12,920 nt of DNA from the NCBI GenBank assembly GCA_026394095.1, contig JAPKYY010000117.1, positions 1 to 12,920 of the forward strand, written 5' to 3'. This stretch comes from Acidobacteriota bacterium. Its GTDB lineage: Bacteria; Acidobacteriota; Terriglobia; Bryobacterales; Bryobacteraceae. Positions within the stretch are counted from its first letter, which is position 1. Each line of letters opens with the position of its first letter. Both the position numbers and the translations under genes were made by a program. The notes below the pieces were generated by a model. That model saw only the letters and a program-made list of their open reading frames with translations, was not told the DNA's origin and ran no database searches. Below are positions 5,824-12,920 of the stretch, in pieces.

Positions 5824-7149
5824 ATGAAGAAGTTTTACATCGAGACCTTTGGTTGCCAGATGAATGTCCACGATTCCGAAAAGGTAATCGGGACGCTCGA
5901 AGGCACGGGCTACGCACAGGTCCCTACTCCGGAAGAAGCCGACCTCGTCGTTTACAACACCTGTAGTATCCGCGACAAAGCGGAGCAAAAGGTCTTCGCC
6001 CGCCTCAACGAATTCAAGCGCCGCAGCAAGGACAAAGTCTTTGCCGTTATCGGTTGCGTCGCCCAGCAAGAGGGCGAAAAGATCTTCGACCGTGCCCCCC
6101 ACGTCAGCCTCGTGGCTGGCTCTGCCAGCTACAACCAGTTGCCTCAGATGCTCATCCAGCTCGAAGCCGGCAACAAGCGCGTCACCGGCCTCAGCCTCGA
6201 CGGCGAAGAAGCCTTCGAAGTCCCCTACACCCGTCGCGACAATCCCCACAAGGCCTTCCTCACCATCATCGAAGGCTGCGATAAGAGCTGCGCCTACTGC
6301 GTAGTCCCCATGACCCGTGGCCCCGAGCGCAGCCGCACGAGTGCCAGCGTTCTCGAAGAAGCTCGGATCCTCGTCAAGGATGGATACACCGAAATCACGC
6401 TTCTCGGCCAAAACGTAAACAGCTACCGCGACCCTTCCTCAATGGGCCTCGACTTCGCCAAACTCCTCCGGCGCATGGGCGAGATCGACGGCCTGAAGCG
6501 CGTCCGATTCACTACCTCTCACCCGAGAGACTTCGTCAAAGACATCGTTGATGCAGTCGACGAAAATCCTGTATTGTGCAACCACATCCACCTGCCTGTA
6601 CAGAGTGGTTCCACGGCAGTCCTCGACCGCATGCAACGCCAGTACACCCGCGATGAGTACATGCGTCGTATCGAATGGATGAAGAACGCCAAACGCGACA
6701 TCGCCATCACCTCCGACATCATCGTTGGCTTTCCGGGCGAAACCGAAGCTGACTTCGACCAAACCCTCCGCCTTCTCGACGAAGTGCAATACGATGGCCT
6801 CTTCGCCTTTAAATACTCCCAGCGCCCCAACACGCCTGCGCTGCAATACGAAGATCACATGACCGAAGAAGAAAAAGGCCGCCGCCTCGCCGCCGTTCAG
6901 GAACACCAGCGACAGATCCAAATTCCGAACAACGCAGCATACATCGGCAGAGTCGAAGAAGTGATTGTTGACGGCTACAACAAAGCCACCCAACAATGGC
7001 TGGGCAAGAACACGCAGAACAAAACCATCAGCTTTACTCATCCCCTGATGCCCAACAACGAAGAAGGCGCCAGCCTCGAAGGTCGCTACCTCAACGTACG
7101 TGTTACCCGCTCCGGCCCCGCCTCCCTCGGCGGCGAAGCAGTAATCTAG
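5824..7149 (+). CDS. miaB: tRNA-2-methylthio-N6-isopentenyladenosine(37) methylthiotransferase MiaB
   Basis: MiaB is a cytoplasmic radical-SAM enzyme that converts i6A37 to ms2i6A37 in tRNAs reading UNN codons. The 441-residue protein has the full architecture. The N-terminal MTTase domain carries cluster ligands Cys11 (IETFGCQMN), Cys47 (YNTCSIRDKAEQK) and Cys78 (VIGCVAQQEG). The radical-SAM core has Cys152, Cys156 and Cys159 (EGCDKSCAYCVVP). A C-terminal TRAM domain spans about 375-440. The length is typical. An ATG at 5806 would add six residues (MEDGSS), but MKKFYIETFG is the family's usual beginning and the upstream ATG lies within a TATAAT, so 5824 is preferred; GGAAG at 5808-5812 is a possible weak ribosome site. 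Downstream is a DUF151 nuclease gene, 65 nt away. No regulatory features beyond the promoter candidate are seen. Confidence 0.96.
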   Translation: MKKFYIETFGCQMNVHDSEKVIGTLEGTGYAQVPTPEEADLVVYNTCSIRDKAEQKVFARLNEFKRRSKDKVFAVIGCVAQQEGEKIFDRAPHVSLVAGSASYNQLPQMLIQLEAGNKRVTGLSLDGEEAFEVPYTRRDNPHKAFLTIIEGCDKSCAYCVVPMTRGPERSRTSASVLEEARILVKDGYTEITLLGQNVNSYRDPSSMGLDFAKLLRRMGEIDGLKRVRFTTSHPRDFVKDIVDAVDENPVLCNHIHLPVQSGSTAVLDRMQRQYTRDEYMRRIEWMKNAKRDIAITSDIIVGFPGETEADFDQTLRLLDEVQYDGLFAFKYSQRPNTPALQYEDHMTEEEKGRRLAAVQEHQRQIQIPNNAAYIGRVEEVIVDGYNKATQQWLGKNTQNKTISFTHPLMPNNEEGASLEGRYLNVRVTRSGPASLGGEAVI

Positions 7150-7156
7150 CCTTTTT

Positions 7157-7174
7157 GGCAGCTTCGGAGCTGCC
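7157..7174 (+). other. Perfect inverted repeat between miaB and the nuclease gene
   Basis: GGCAGCT and AGCTGCC form a 7-bp perfect stem with a TCGG loop, 7 nt after the miaB stop. The T-run (7152-7156) precedes rather than follows the stem, and the downstream bases are mixed, so it does not look like a standard intrinsic terminator on either strand. It may stabilise or attenuate the miaB transcript. Confidence 0.45.
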
Positions 7175-7195
7175 ACATCTTTGCTGTAATGGAAT

Positions 7196-7201
7196 AGGAG
7201 G
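7196..7201 (+). promoter_or_regulatory. Ribosome binding site of the bifunctional nuclease gene
   Basis: AGGAGG, a strong Shine-Dalgarno sequence, lies 13 nt before the ATG at 7215. The spacing is a little long, but no in-frame start lies closer to it and MEVEMKIR is the family's usual beginning. Confidence 0.55.
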
Positions 7202-7214
7202 CATAGCGAACACA

Positions 7215-7697
7215 ATGGAAGTTGAAATGAAGATCCGCACGCTGATGATGGATCCGGTGACGCAGATGCCGATTGTTGTGTTGCGGGATGCAACTGGCAA
7301 TTCAATTCTTCCGATCTGGGTTGGCGTCTACGAAGCCAATGCCATTGCTCTTGAGATCGAAAAGATAAACACGCCCAGACCAATGACTCACGACCTGATC
7401 AAGACCTTGCTCCACGGCATGGATGCCAGGGTCGATCGCATCGTCGTCAGCGACCTGAAAGACGACACCTTCTTTGCCGTCATCTGGCTGGAGAAAAATG
7501 GCGAATTCATCAGCATTGATTCACGCCCAAGCGACGCCTTGGCGATCGCCTTGCGCACCGATTCACCTATCTTCGTCGACGACAGCGTCCTCAAGAATTC
7601 GCGCATGAGTTCCAGCTCCGAAAAGGGCAAAGACGAAGAACTGAAGAAGCTGCTGGAAAATCTCAATGAAGAGGATTTCGGCCGCTACAAAATGTAG
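7215..7697 (+). CDS. Bifunctional nuclease family protein (DUF151)
   Basis: The 160-residue protein matches the DUF151/bifunctional nuclease family, some members of which have been reported to have DNase and RNase activity. The diagnostic blocks are all present: MEVEMKIRTLMMDPVTQMPIV at the start, LPIWVGVYEANAIALEIEK, PRPMTHDLIKTLL, and IDSRPSDALAIALR in the second half. The C-terminus ends in a charged helix and EEDFGRYKM, as in bacterial homologues. An open frame continues upstream into the miaB 3' end, but the chosen ATG gives the canonical N-terminus. No signal peptide is seen, so it is cytoplasmic. It follows miaB and precedes a small unknown gene by 12 nt, probably in one transcript. 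Its physiological substrate is not established. Confidence 0.92.
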   Translation: MEVEMKIRTLMMDPVTQMPIVVLRDATGNSILPIWVGVYEANAIALEIEKINTPRPMTHDLIKTLLHGMDARVDRIVVSDLKDDTFFAVIWLEKNGEFISIDSRPSDALAIALRTDSPIFVDDSVLKNSRMSSSSEKGKDEELKKLLENLNEEDFGRYKM

Positions 7698-7709
7698 GCC
7701 GTTCCAATC

Positions 7710-8009
7710 GTGGAAGAAATTCTACAAAAACTGGTGGATCACGGGATCCAACTTTTGCCAACTGCAGAACTCACCACTCACTTCGCCTTTGAACGCGATG
7801 GCTTCGTTGCCCTGGTAGAGCGTCGCAACAATGGCTTCGGCAACGCAGGTGCCCACGGCCTGCTTTGTCAGCAGGGGCTGGCCCAGCTCATTTGGCGCGG
7901 CGATCAAGCCTTCTTTGTAACCAAAGGCTTCGAGCGTCAAGCCTCCCCCGAAGAAGTTGAAAAACTCCGCAGCTTCGGTCAGGACCTAAAGATTTCTTTA
8001 TCCAGGTAG
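7710..8009 (+). CDS. Small protein of unknown function downstream of the bifunctional nuclease
   Basis: The 99-residue protein begins at a GTG 12 nt after the nuclease stop. There is no earlier in-frame start, and the preceding bases show no clear ribosome binding site, so translation may depend on coupling. It has an alpha/beta pattern without signal peptide or membrane segment: an acidic N-terminal helix (EEILQKLVDHGI), a central segment (FVALVERRNNGFGNAGAHG), a strand pair (LAQLIWRG, AFFVTKGFE) and a C-terminal helix (SPEEVEKLRSFGQDL). The composition and codon pattern look coding. I do not recognise a family. Position suggests co-expression with miaB and the nuclease. Confidence 0.7.
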   Translation: MEEILQKLVDHGIQLLPTAELTTHFAFERDGFVALVERRNNGFGNAGAHGLLCQQGLAQLIWRGDQAFFVTKGFERQASPEEVEKLRSFGQDLKISLSR

Positions 8010-8045
8010 TGCACTCCGCCCACTTCTCGATATAGACTTTCGACT

Positions 8046-8932
8046 ATGGACCGAAGAGCCTTTCTCGCGACAGGAGTCGCCGCCTCACAACTTAAAGCAG
8101 CAGACTGGAAACCAATAGTCCCTTCCGCGGAACTCCCCGTTGGCAGGAAAGGCAAGGGTAAGCCCAAACTCGGTACTCAGCACATCTCCGACGACCCCAC
8201 ACTTAAGATCCTCAGCGGGCTCGGCGTCAACAATATCTGCAGCAATCTCCCATCCAAAACCATGGATGCCAATTGGAGCGTGGACGGCCTGTCAAAGCTC
8301 CGGCAGCCAAAGGCCGAGGTGGTGCCACCCTAAGCACCTTCAAGTACGAAGGAGCCAAACAGGATCCACCACTGACTGAAGCCGGGCCCGTTCCGGCAGA
8401 CCTTTATTGGGAACGCATTACGTATTTCTTAAACAAGGTAATCCCTGTCGCGAACGAAGAGAAGGTCAGGATGGCCTGCCATCCCCACGACCCTGGTATG
8501 CCCCCGGGTAAAGGCTGGCGCGGCGTAGAAACCGTTCTTGGCAGCGTAGACGGCCTCAAGAAATTCGTCAGCATCCAGGAAAGCCCCTATCATGGCCTGA
8601 ACTTCTGCCAGGGCACGGTCAGCGAAATGCTCGTCAAGCCTGGCCGCGAAATCTACGACGTAATCCGCTGGTTCGGCTCACGAGGCAAGATTTTCAATGT
8701 CCACTTCCGTAACATCAAGGGCGGCTTCCTCGACTTCCGCGAGGTTCATCCCGACGAAGGCGATGTTGACATGATCAAGGCAGCCCGGACATACAAAGAA
8801 GTAGGGTATAGCGGTATGTTGATGCCAGATCACGTACCCAAGATCGAAGGCGATACCGGCGGTCGCCAGGCCTTCGCCTTTGCCTTCGGCTACATTAGGG
8901 CGATTCTGCAAGTTCTCGAGTCGGAAGCTTAG
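8046..8932 (+). pseudogene. UxuA-like TIM-barrel (mannonate dehydratase/sugar isomerase family) gene, internally deleted and frameshifted
   Basis: Two frames encode parts of one protein. The first (8046-8333) gives an RR-type, possibly Tat, leader (MDRRAFLATG), the first barrel strand (KLGTQHISDD) and [13 protein letters not shown], up to about Arg86 (8301-8303), then runs out of frame to a stop. The second frame resumes from about 8312 ([10 protein letters not shown]) to the TAG at 8932. It carries likely metal-site motifs of the UxuA family: [25 protein letters not shown] and MPDHVP. Comparing with remembered homologues, roughly 70-90 residues (barrel strands 2-4) are missing between the halves, so a simple sequencing indel would not restore the protein. 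The second frame alone has an ATG at 8273 but lacks the N-terminal barrel. A TATAGA lies at 8031-8036. Taken as a decayed gene. Inspecting raw reads would test for an assembly artefact. Confidence 0.82.
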
Positions 8933-8982
8933 TCAAGCGTCTCTCAGCAAGGTAAGATGAGAAGTACTCGTCTCCTCAACCA

Positions 8983-9432
8983 ATGGCCCGCAAAAACACA
9001 ATGGCTGTCGCATGTCCGGAATGTGACAGCAAAAACGTCCGCATGTCGAAATGGAAAAACCGCTTCGAACAAATGCTCGACCTTTTTGGCATGCCACCCA
9101 TGCGTTGTCTCGATTGTGACCATCGATGGAAGCACAGCCTCTGGCGAATCCGTGAGATGTTTTTCGCCCGCTGCCCTCGCTGCTACAGGCTCGAACTCGT
9201 CAAATGGGAAGAGACTTACTATCACATCCCGCGTACATGGAAAATTCTCACGGCGATAGGTGCGAAGAAAGTCCGCTGCAAAGCTTGCCGACACAACTTC
9301 ATTAGCTTCCGAAAAGTTAAGGGAGTCCGAAAGTGGGAAAATGCTCCACCTGAGGAGCCCCCAGTTTTTGAAACTACAATCGATTTGAATACCCTAACCC
9401 CAAAGAGCTCCAAATCTGACGATCCAGCCTAA
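8983..9432 (+). CDS. Small protein with four CxxC motifs, probably two zinc ribbons
   Basis: The 149-residue protein has four CxxC knuckles: Cys11/Cys14 (CPECDSKNV), Cys42/Cys45 (CLDCDHRW), Cys64/Cys67 (CPRCYRLEL) and Cys99/Cys102 (CKACRHNF). Pairing 1 with 2 and 3 with 4 gives two zinc ribbons of similar spacing (about 31 and 35 residues), suggesting an internal duplication. Each second knuckle is followed by a basic or aromatic residue set (HRW, RHNFISF), as in zinc-ribbon proteins. The C-terminal 35 residues are acidic/Pro-rich and probably disordered. No signal peptide is seen. An alternative ATG at 9001 would lose six residues; neither start has a clear ribosome site. I do not recognise the family; nucleic-acid or protein binding is inferred. 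It is convergent with the next gene, with a 5-nt gap. Confidence 0.78.
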   Translation: MARKNTMAVACPECDSKNVRMSKWKNRFEQMLDLFGMPPMRCLDCDHRWKHSLWRIREMFFARCPRCYRLELVKWEETYYHIPRTWKILTAIGAKKVRCKACRHNFISFRKVKGVRKWENAPPEEPPVFETTIDLNTLTPKSSKSDDPA

Positions 9433-9437
9433 AACGT

Positions 9438-10250
9438 TTATGGCTTCGGCGGGTTGAAAGACGCCTTGATTTCGTACATCTTGCCTGTTTGCGCAACACC
9501 AACACGCACGATCTTGGTAAACGGCTCGGCGTCCTTGGCAGGCTTGCCACTCGGTTTATAACTAATCGTAAGAGTCGCCTCACCGTCACGCTTTATCTGG
9601 CGGGAAGAAAGCTCATACGTCACGTCCTCACCTGCCGGCGTATCCATGGCGAGGATTACGGTCCCTTGCATGCCGTTCTTGAACGTTACCGTCTCTACCT
9701 TCGCCACACCCTGTGTAAATTCAACCTGCTGCCGGTCTGGCCTTACCAGAGACATCAATTTCTTGAGATCCGGATTGGCATTGAACTGCCCGGTCGGAAC
9801 CAATGCCGCAGTTCCTGATTCCGGGTTTGACTCCATCGTTCCAAAGGGAGTGGCTCTGGTCTGATTCTTGGGCTGGAACCAATACCATCCATCCGCCTCT
9901 TCACGCCACCAGGCTTCAATGGGTTGCTTGATCTCCATGGCCCCAACTCCCATCATTGCCATGGTTGTATCTACAAGCGTCACTACCTTTGCAGCCTTGC
10001 CGCCATCGGCATAGAAGATCTGATCGATCTTGTAACCCTTGATCTGCTTTTTCGGCCAGGAGAAAAAGGCGTCTTTGCTTTCTTCAGACACCAATGCGTC
10101 GCTCTGACGGTACTTGGCCGCCACGAAGCCGTCCCAAAACTTGGAGACTCTCTGCTTCAACGCAGCTTCACGCTCCGCAGAAATTTTGATGGTTTCCTGC
10201 GCGAACGCCAGACTGGAAGCTAAAAACACAAAGAGAGCAATACGATTCAT
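9438..10250 (-). CDS. Exported protein of unknown function at the end of an RND efflux operon
   Basis: The 270-residue protein starts with a clear signal peptide (MNRIALFVFLASSLAFAQ). The frame is open further upstream, but only the start at 10250 puts the signal sequence at the N-terminus, and the longer version would overlap the adaptor gene. The mature N-terminal part (about 25-130) has a helix-strand pattern (REAALKQRVSKFWDGF, then IKGYKIDQIFYADGGKA, then WREEADGWYWF) reminiscent of small NTF2-like domains. The C-terminal part (about 165-265) is beta-rich, resembling an immunoglobulin-type domain (VETVTFKNGMQGTV, LTISYKPSG). No catalytic residues are obvious. It lies 46 nt after the adaptor stop, so co-transcription is likely but a functional link to efflux is inference. 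Confidence 0.78.
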   Translation of the reverse strand: MNRIALFVFLASSLAFAQETIKISAEREAALKQRVSKFWDGFVAAKYRQSDALVSEESKDAFFSWPKKQIKGYKIDQIFYADGGKAAKVVTLVDTTMAMMGVGAMEIKQPIEAWWREEADGWYWFQPKNQTRATPFGTMESNPESGTAALVPTGQFNANPDLKKLMSLVRPDRQQVEFTQGVAKVETVTFKNGMQGTVILAMDTPAGEDVTYELSSRQIKRDGEATLTISYKPSGKPAKDAEPFTKIVRVGVAQTGKMYEIKASFNPPKP

Positions 10251-10296
10251 CTTCTTTACGATCCTAACATTCACAGACGCAGCCACCAGCGAAAGG

Positions 10297-11361
10297 TTAG
10301 CGCTCGGGAATTCGGGTACCTTCACGAATTTCGTCCGTCGCACGCTGAATAATCCGCTCTCCAGCCGCGAGCGGCCCTATCACCTCAACAAGTTCTCCCT
10401 GTGCGGCCCCTTTGCGTACATTCACATAACGCGCCAGTCCATTCTCCACCCGGATCACAAAGCTGCGCTCAGTATTCGATGTCACCGCTGTTGCCGGCAC
10501 CAGCAGAGTCACTTGCCCGGCCTTGGCAGGCCATTTCACTTCCGTATACATTCCCGGCGCCAGCTTTCCAGCTACATTGGCCACATCCAGTTCTACGGGC
10601 ATGGTCCGCGTACGAGCATCAAGGGTCCGCGAGACCCGGCTCACCGCCCCGGCAAAGGTCTCCCCGGGTTGCCCACTCACGCTAAAACTCACTCGCTGCC
10701 CCACCCTCACACTGTTGAAATTGGCCTCAGGCACAGCCACCACTACACGCAGCCGGTTCACCTGCTCTACCCTCACAATTGCCCCGGCCGAAGGCCCGGC
10801 AAGACTTCCCGGATGCAACAACCGCTCACTCACCACGCCATCAAATGGAGTAGTCAACGTCAAGAAACCTTCGAGATCTTTTAGCGCCCGAACCTGGGCC
10901 TCAGCTGCATTACGCGATAGCTGGATCGATTCCAATGCCGCCTGCGCGGATCGGACAGCTTCATCCGCCAACACCAGTTCATTGGCTGCAATGGCACCAG
11001 CCGTCTCACTAGCCTTCTTCAAACGCGCTGCCGTACTCTGAGCCGCAACCAGCCTCGCCCTCACCTCGCCAGCTTGCGCCAGCACTGCGCTCGACTTCGC
11101 CTGGGCTTCCGCAATCTGGGCCGACAACTCAGGTGCAGAGAGCTTCCCAATCACCTGCCCCTTGCGAACTATACTCCCGCGATCCACATCGAGGCTCTCG
11201 ATGTACCCCAAAACCCTCGCTACAACCGATGTCGATTGATAGGGCAGGATCTCTGCCGTGAGCGTAACAAAGCGCTCCACTGGTTTTGCCACTACCTGAA
11301 CCGTAGCCAGACTCTGCGCAAGTGCGCACACAGGCATCACAAAAGCGAATAACCACTTCAT
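10297..11361 (-). CDS. RND efflux periplasmic adaptor subunit (HlyD/MFP family)
   Basis: The 354-residue protein is a membrane-fusion (adaptor) subunit that would bridge an RND pump in the inner membrane to an outer-membrane channel. It has a signal peptide (to about Ala15/Gln16). The first lipoyl half (about 43-79; ARVLGYIESLDVDRGSIVRKG) is followed by a helical coiled-coil hairpin (about 79-160, Ala/Gln/Arg-rich) and the second lipoyl half (about 165-200; TPFDGVVSERLLHPGSLAG). Beta-barrel and membrane-proximal domains complete it (VVVAVPEANFNSVRVGQ; PGMYTEVKW; VVNVRKG-type strand at ARYVNVRKGAAQGELVEV). Length and domain order are typical. Its ATG overlaps the pump stop (ATGA), and AAGGAGG lies 7 nt upstream, so pump and adaptor are translationally coupled. 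No substrate can be told from the sequence. Confidence 0.93.
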   Translation of the reverse strand: MKWLFAFVMPVCALAQSLATVQVVAKPVERFVTLTAEILPYQSTSVVARVLGYIESLDVDRGSIVRKGQVIGKLSAPELSAQIAEAQAKSSAVLAQAGEVRARLVAAQSTAARLKKASETAGAIAANELVLADEAVRSAQAALESIQLSRNAAEAQVRALKDLEGFLTLTTPFDGVVSERLLHPGSLAGPSAGAIVRVEQVNRLRVVVAVPEANFNSVRVGQRVSFSVSGQPGETFAGAVSRVSRTLDARTRTMPVELDVANVAGKLAPGMYTEVKWPAKAGQVTLLVPATAVTSNTERSFVIRVENGLARYVNVRKGAAQGELVEVIGPLAAGERIIQRATDEIREGTRIPER

Positions 11362-12920
11362 GCTTTAGCCTCCTTACGGAAGATCGAATAAATTGCGGGC
11401 AGTACCAATAGCGTTGCCAGCGTCGCCGTAATCAGGCCGCCAATCACAGCCCGCCCCAGCGGAGCCGTCTGTTCGCCACCTTCACCAAGGCCAAGTGCCA
11501 TCGGCAGCATTCCGGCGATCATCGCAAACGCAGTCATCAGGATTGCCCGAAGCCTCGCCCCGCCGGCAGCGGCCACATTGCCTTCAGCTTCGGCAAAACT
11601 GAGATAAAGAATCGCATTCGCAATCGCGATGCCGAGCGCCATGATCGAGCCAAGATAACTCTGAATGTTGATGGTGGAGCCTGTAAACCAGAGGGCCAGC
11701 AACGACCCGCACAAGATCGCCGGGCCCATCAGCAGCACCACAAACGCAAGGCGAAAACTCTGAAAGGCAGCAGCCAGCAAAAGGAAGATGCTCACACCGG
11801 CAATCCACAGCCCAGTCTGGAGCCCATCAATCGTTTCTTTAAGCGGCCCAGCCTGACCACCAATCTGAACTGTGATTCCGCGCGGAGCCTCTCCTGCACG
11901 ACGCACTGCGGCTTCCACTTCTGGCAGTGCCCGCCCCAGCGTCACACCTTCCAGATTCGCAGCAAGACTGATCAGTTTCTGCCCGTTGAACCGCTCAATC
12001 AGGCCCATCGTCTTACCATTCTTCATCGTGATCAGATCCCCGGCCAGCGGCTGTGTATTCCCTGCTTTTGAAAGCGAGATCGAAGCAATATCATCACCAG
12101 ACTTTACCTTGGCTGGCGGCAACTCTACCTGCACCTGAAACGCATTGCCGCTGGCGGGATCACGCCAGTAATTCGGCTCGATAAAGCGACTCGAACTCGT
12201 AGCAGCAACCAGACTCCGCGTCACATCCATCGTTGTGAGCCCATATTGCGCTGCCCGGTCCCGGTTGATCTGCATCTCAAGAGTCGGGTAATCGTTGGGT
12301 TGCTGAATCTGCAAGTCGCGCAAAAACAGCAACTTCTTCAGTTCCACTTGGATCTTCTCGGCAAACTGATAATCGGCTGGCAAGCTCGGGCCAACCACCA
12401 TCACTCGAATCGGGGTGGGAGAGCCCAGGCTCATTACCTGGCTCACAATATCTCCACCCTCAAACAACACCTTCAGTTGCGGCAATTCCTTGGCCAGTCG
12501 AGCCCGGATCGCCTCTTGCGCCTGAGCCGTATTGACCTTTGCCGTCGGCTGGATCGATACCGTCAGCACCGCCTCATGCGGTCCCGTCGTAAAGAGATGG
12601 ATCAGGTTCACCGGGTAACTGGAAGCATGTGCGCCAACAAAACTGGTTGTCAAAGCAACCTTGTCGGGTCCTAGTGTCTCTTTGATCAAATCAAGCGCTT
12701 TCAGCGCCAAAGGCTCAGTGCGTTCAATCCTCGTACCGGTCGGCGCAAAAACACGCAAGCGAATTTGTTTGGCCGAAGCAACTGGAAAAATCTCAAGCCC
12801 CAACTGCGGGGGAATCAGCCACAAGCCAACTCCGCATAGCAGCACATATACCAGCGCCACACCCCAACGAAGCGAAATAATCCCATTCACCAGGCCACGA
12901 TACGCAACTCGATATGCCGG
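11358..12920 (-). CDS. RND efflux transporter, C-terminal half (continues beyond the window)
   Basis: The frame is open to the window edge (520 residues visible). A GTG at 12890 is internal and not a start, since the ten codons upstream of it also read on in frame with an RND-like sequence (AYRGLVNG). RND pumps of the AcrB/MexB class have about 1,030 residues in two homologous halves, so this is the second half. It begins with a transmembrane helix (VALVYVLLCGVGLWLIP, the seventh), then the periplasmic porter region with a GxxxIEPNYW-type loop and PLAGDL. It ends with a cluster of five helices in the last about 165 residues, including GSIMALGIAIANAILYLSF and the MTAFAMIAGMLPMALGLGEG segment of the family. 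The 3' end overlaps the adaptor gene start. Proton-driven export is inferred from family membership. Substrate class (hydrophobic drugs versus metals) cannot be decided from this half. Confidence 0.92.
   Translation of the reverse strand, partial: PAYRVAYRGLVNGIISLRWGVALVYVLLCGVGLWLIPPQLGLEIFPVASAKQIRLRVFAPTGTRIERTEPLALKALDLIKETLGPDKVALTTSFVGAHASSYPVNLIHLFTTGPHEAVLTVSIQPTAKVNTAQAQEAIRARLAKELPQLKVLFEGGDIVSQVMSLGSPTPIRVMVVGPSLPADYQFAEKIQVELKKLLFLRDLQIQQPNDYPTLEMQINRDRAAQYGLTTMDVTRSLVAATSSSRFIEPNYWRDPASGNAFQVQVELPPAKVKSGDDIASISLSKAGNTQPLAGDLITMKNGKTMGLIERFNGQKLISLAANLEGVTLGRALPEVEAAVRRAGEAPRGITVQIGGQAGPLKETIDGLQTGLWIAGVSIFLLLAAAFQSFRLAFVVLLMGPAILCGSLLALWFTGSTINIQSYLGSIMALGIAIANAILYLSFAEAEGNVAAAGGARLRAILMTAFAMIAGMLPMALGLGEGGEQTAPLGRAVIGGLITATLATLLVLPAIYSIFRKEAKA
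11369..11375 (-). promoter_or_regulatory. Ribosome binding site of the RND adaptor gene
   Basis: AAGGAGG on the minus strand lies 7 nt upstream of the ATG at 11361, within the last codons of the pump gene. It is a near-perfect Shine-Dalgarno sequence and confirms the overlapping start. Confidence 0.8.

Noticed and set aside
7157..7174. Intrinsic terminator after miaB
   Set aside because: The stem is perfect, but no T-run follows it on the plus strand and the minus strand ends with an A-run, so it does not fit the model.
6439..7383. Long open frame on the minus strand opposite miaB
   Set aside because: It is a shadow of a well-supported miaB and nuclease gene; its protein has no recognisable domain and it follows the codon structure of the real gene.
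10251..10343. Longer N-terminus for the exported protein (start at 10343)
   Set aside because: It would bury the signal peptide at residues 32-48 and overlap the adaptor gene by 47 nt.
12888..12890. GTG at 12890 as the start of the RND gene
   Set aside because: The frame is open and RND-like upstream to the window edge, and the first visible helix corresponds to the middle of an RND pump, so the true start is outside the window.

Overview
The window is gene-dense bacterial DNA, GC-moderate by eye, with almost no intergenic space. I infer an Acidobacteriota genome, most likely a Bryobacter/Solibacter-type lineage. The reasons are the miaB–bifunctional nuclease neighbourhood, a Gly-rich GspG-like pseudopilin, a UxuA-like TIM-barrel gene with an RR signal motif, and several small proteins of the kind I associate with that phylum. 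This is inference from remembered families; no search was run.

Layout. (1) 1-1533 (+): the tail of an unidentified secretion/pilus-type gene, then a GspG-like pseudopilin with long low-complexity regions and a GFGQQ repeat tail. (2) 3828-1530 (-): a tight three-gene operon with ATGA overlaps at both junctions. It encodes an HtrA-like trypsin-fold/PDZ protein whose catalytic His is replaced by Pro, an intact HtrA-like protease, and a LuxR-type regulator whose receiver domain has lost the acidic pair and the lysine. Neither protease-fold protein has a visible signal peptide. This is the most interesting unit here. (3) 3951-4893 (+): three small genes spaced 12-13 nt apart, two membrane proteins and one exported protein. 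(4) 5751-4894 (-): an exported protein with about four degenerate 32-residue repeats. (5) 5824-8009 (+): miaB (tRNA 2-methylthio modification), a DUF151-type bifunctional nuclease and a 99-aa unknown. (6) 8046-8932 (+): a UxuA-like TIM-barrel gene broken by an internal deletion with a frameshift. (7) 8983-9432 (+): a protein with four CxxC knuckles. (8) 12920-9438 (-): an RND efflux operon: the C-terminal half of the RND pump (continuing past the window edge), its periplasmic adaptor (ATGA overlap), and an exported protein of unknown function.

All three tail-to-tail gene pairs overlap, abut or are 5 nt apart, leaving no room for ordinary intergenic terminators. No rRNA, tRNA, CRISPR array, insertion sequence or prophage feature was seen. 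No stretch over 300 bases lacks a gene.
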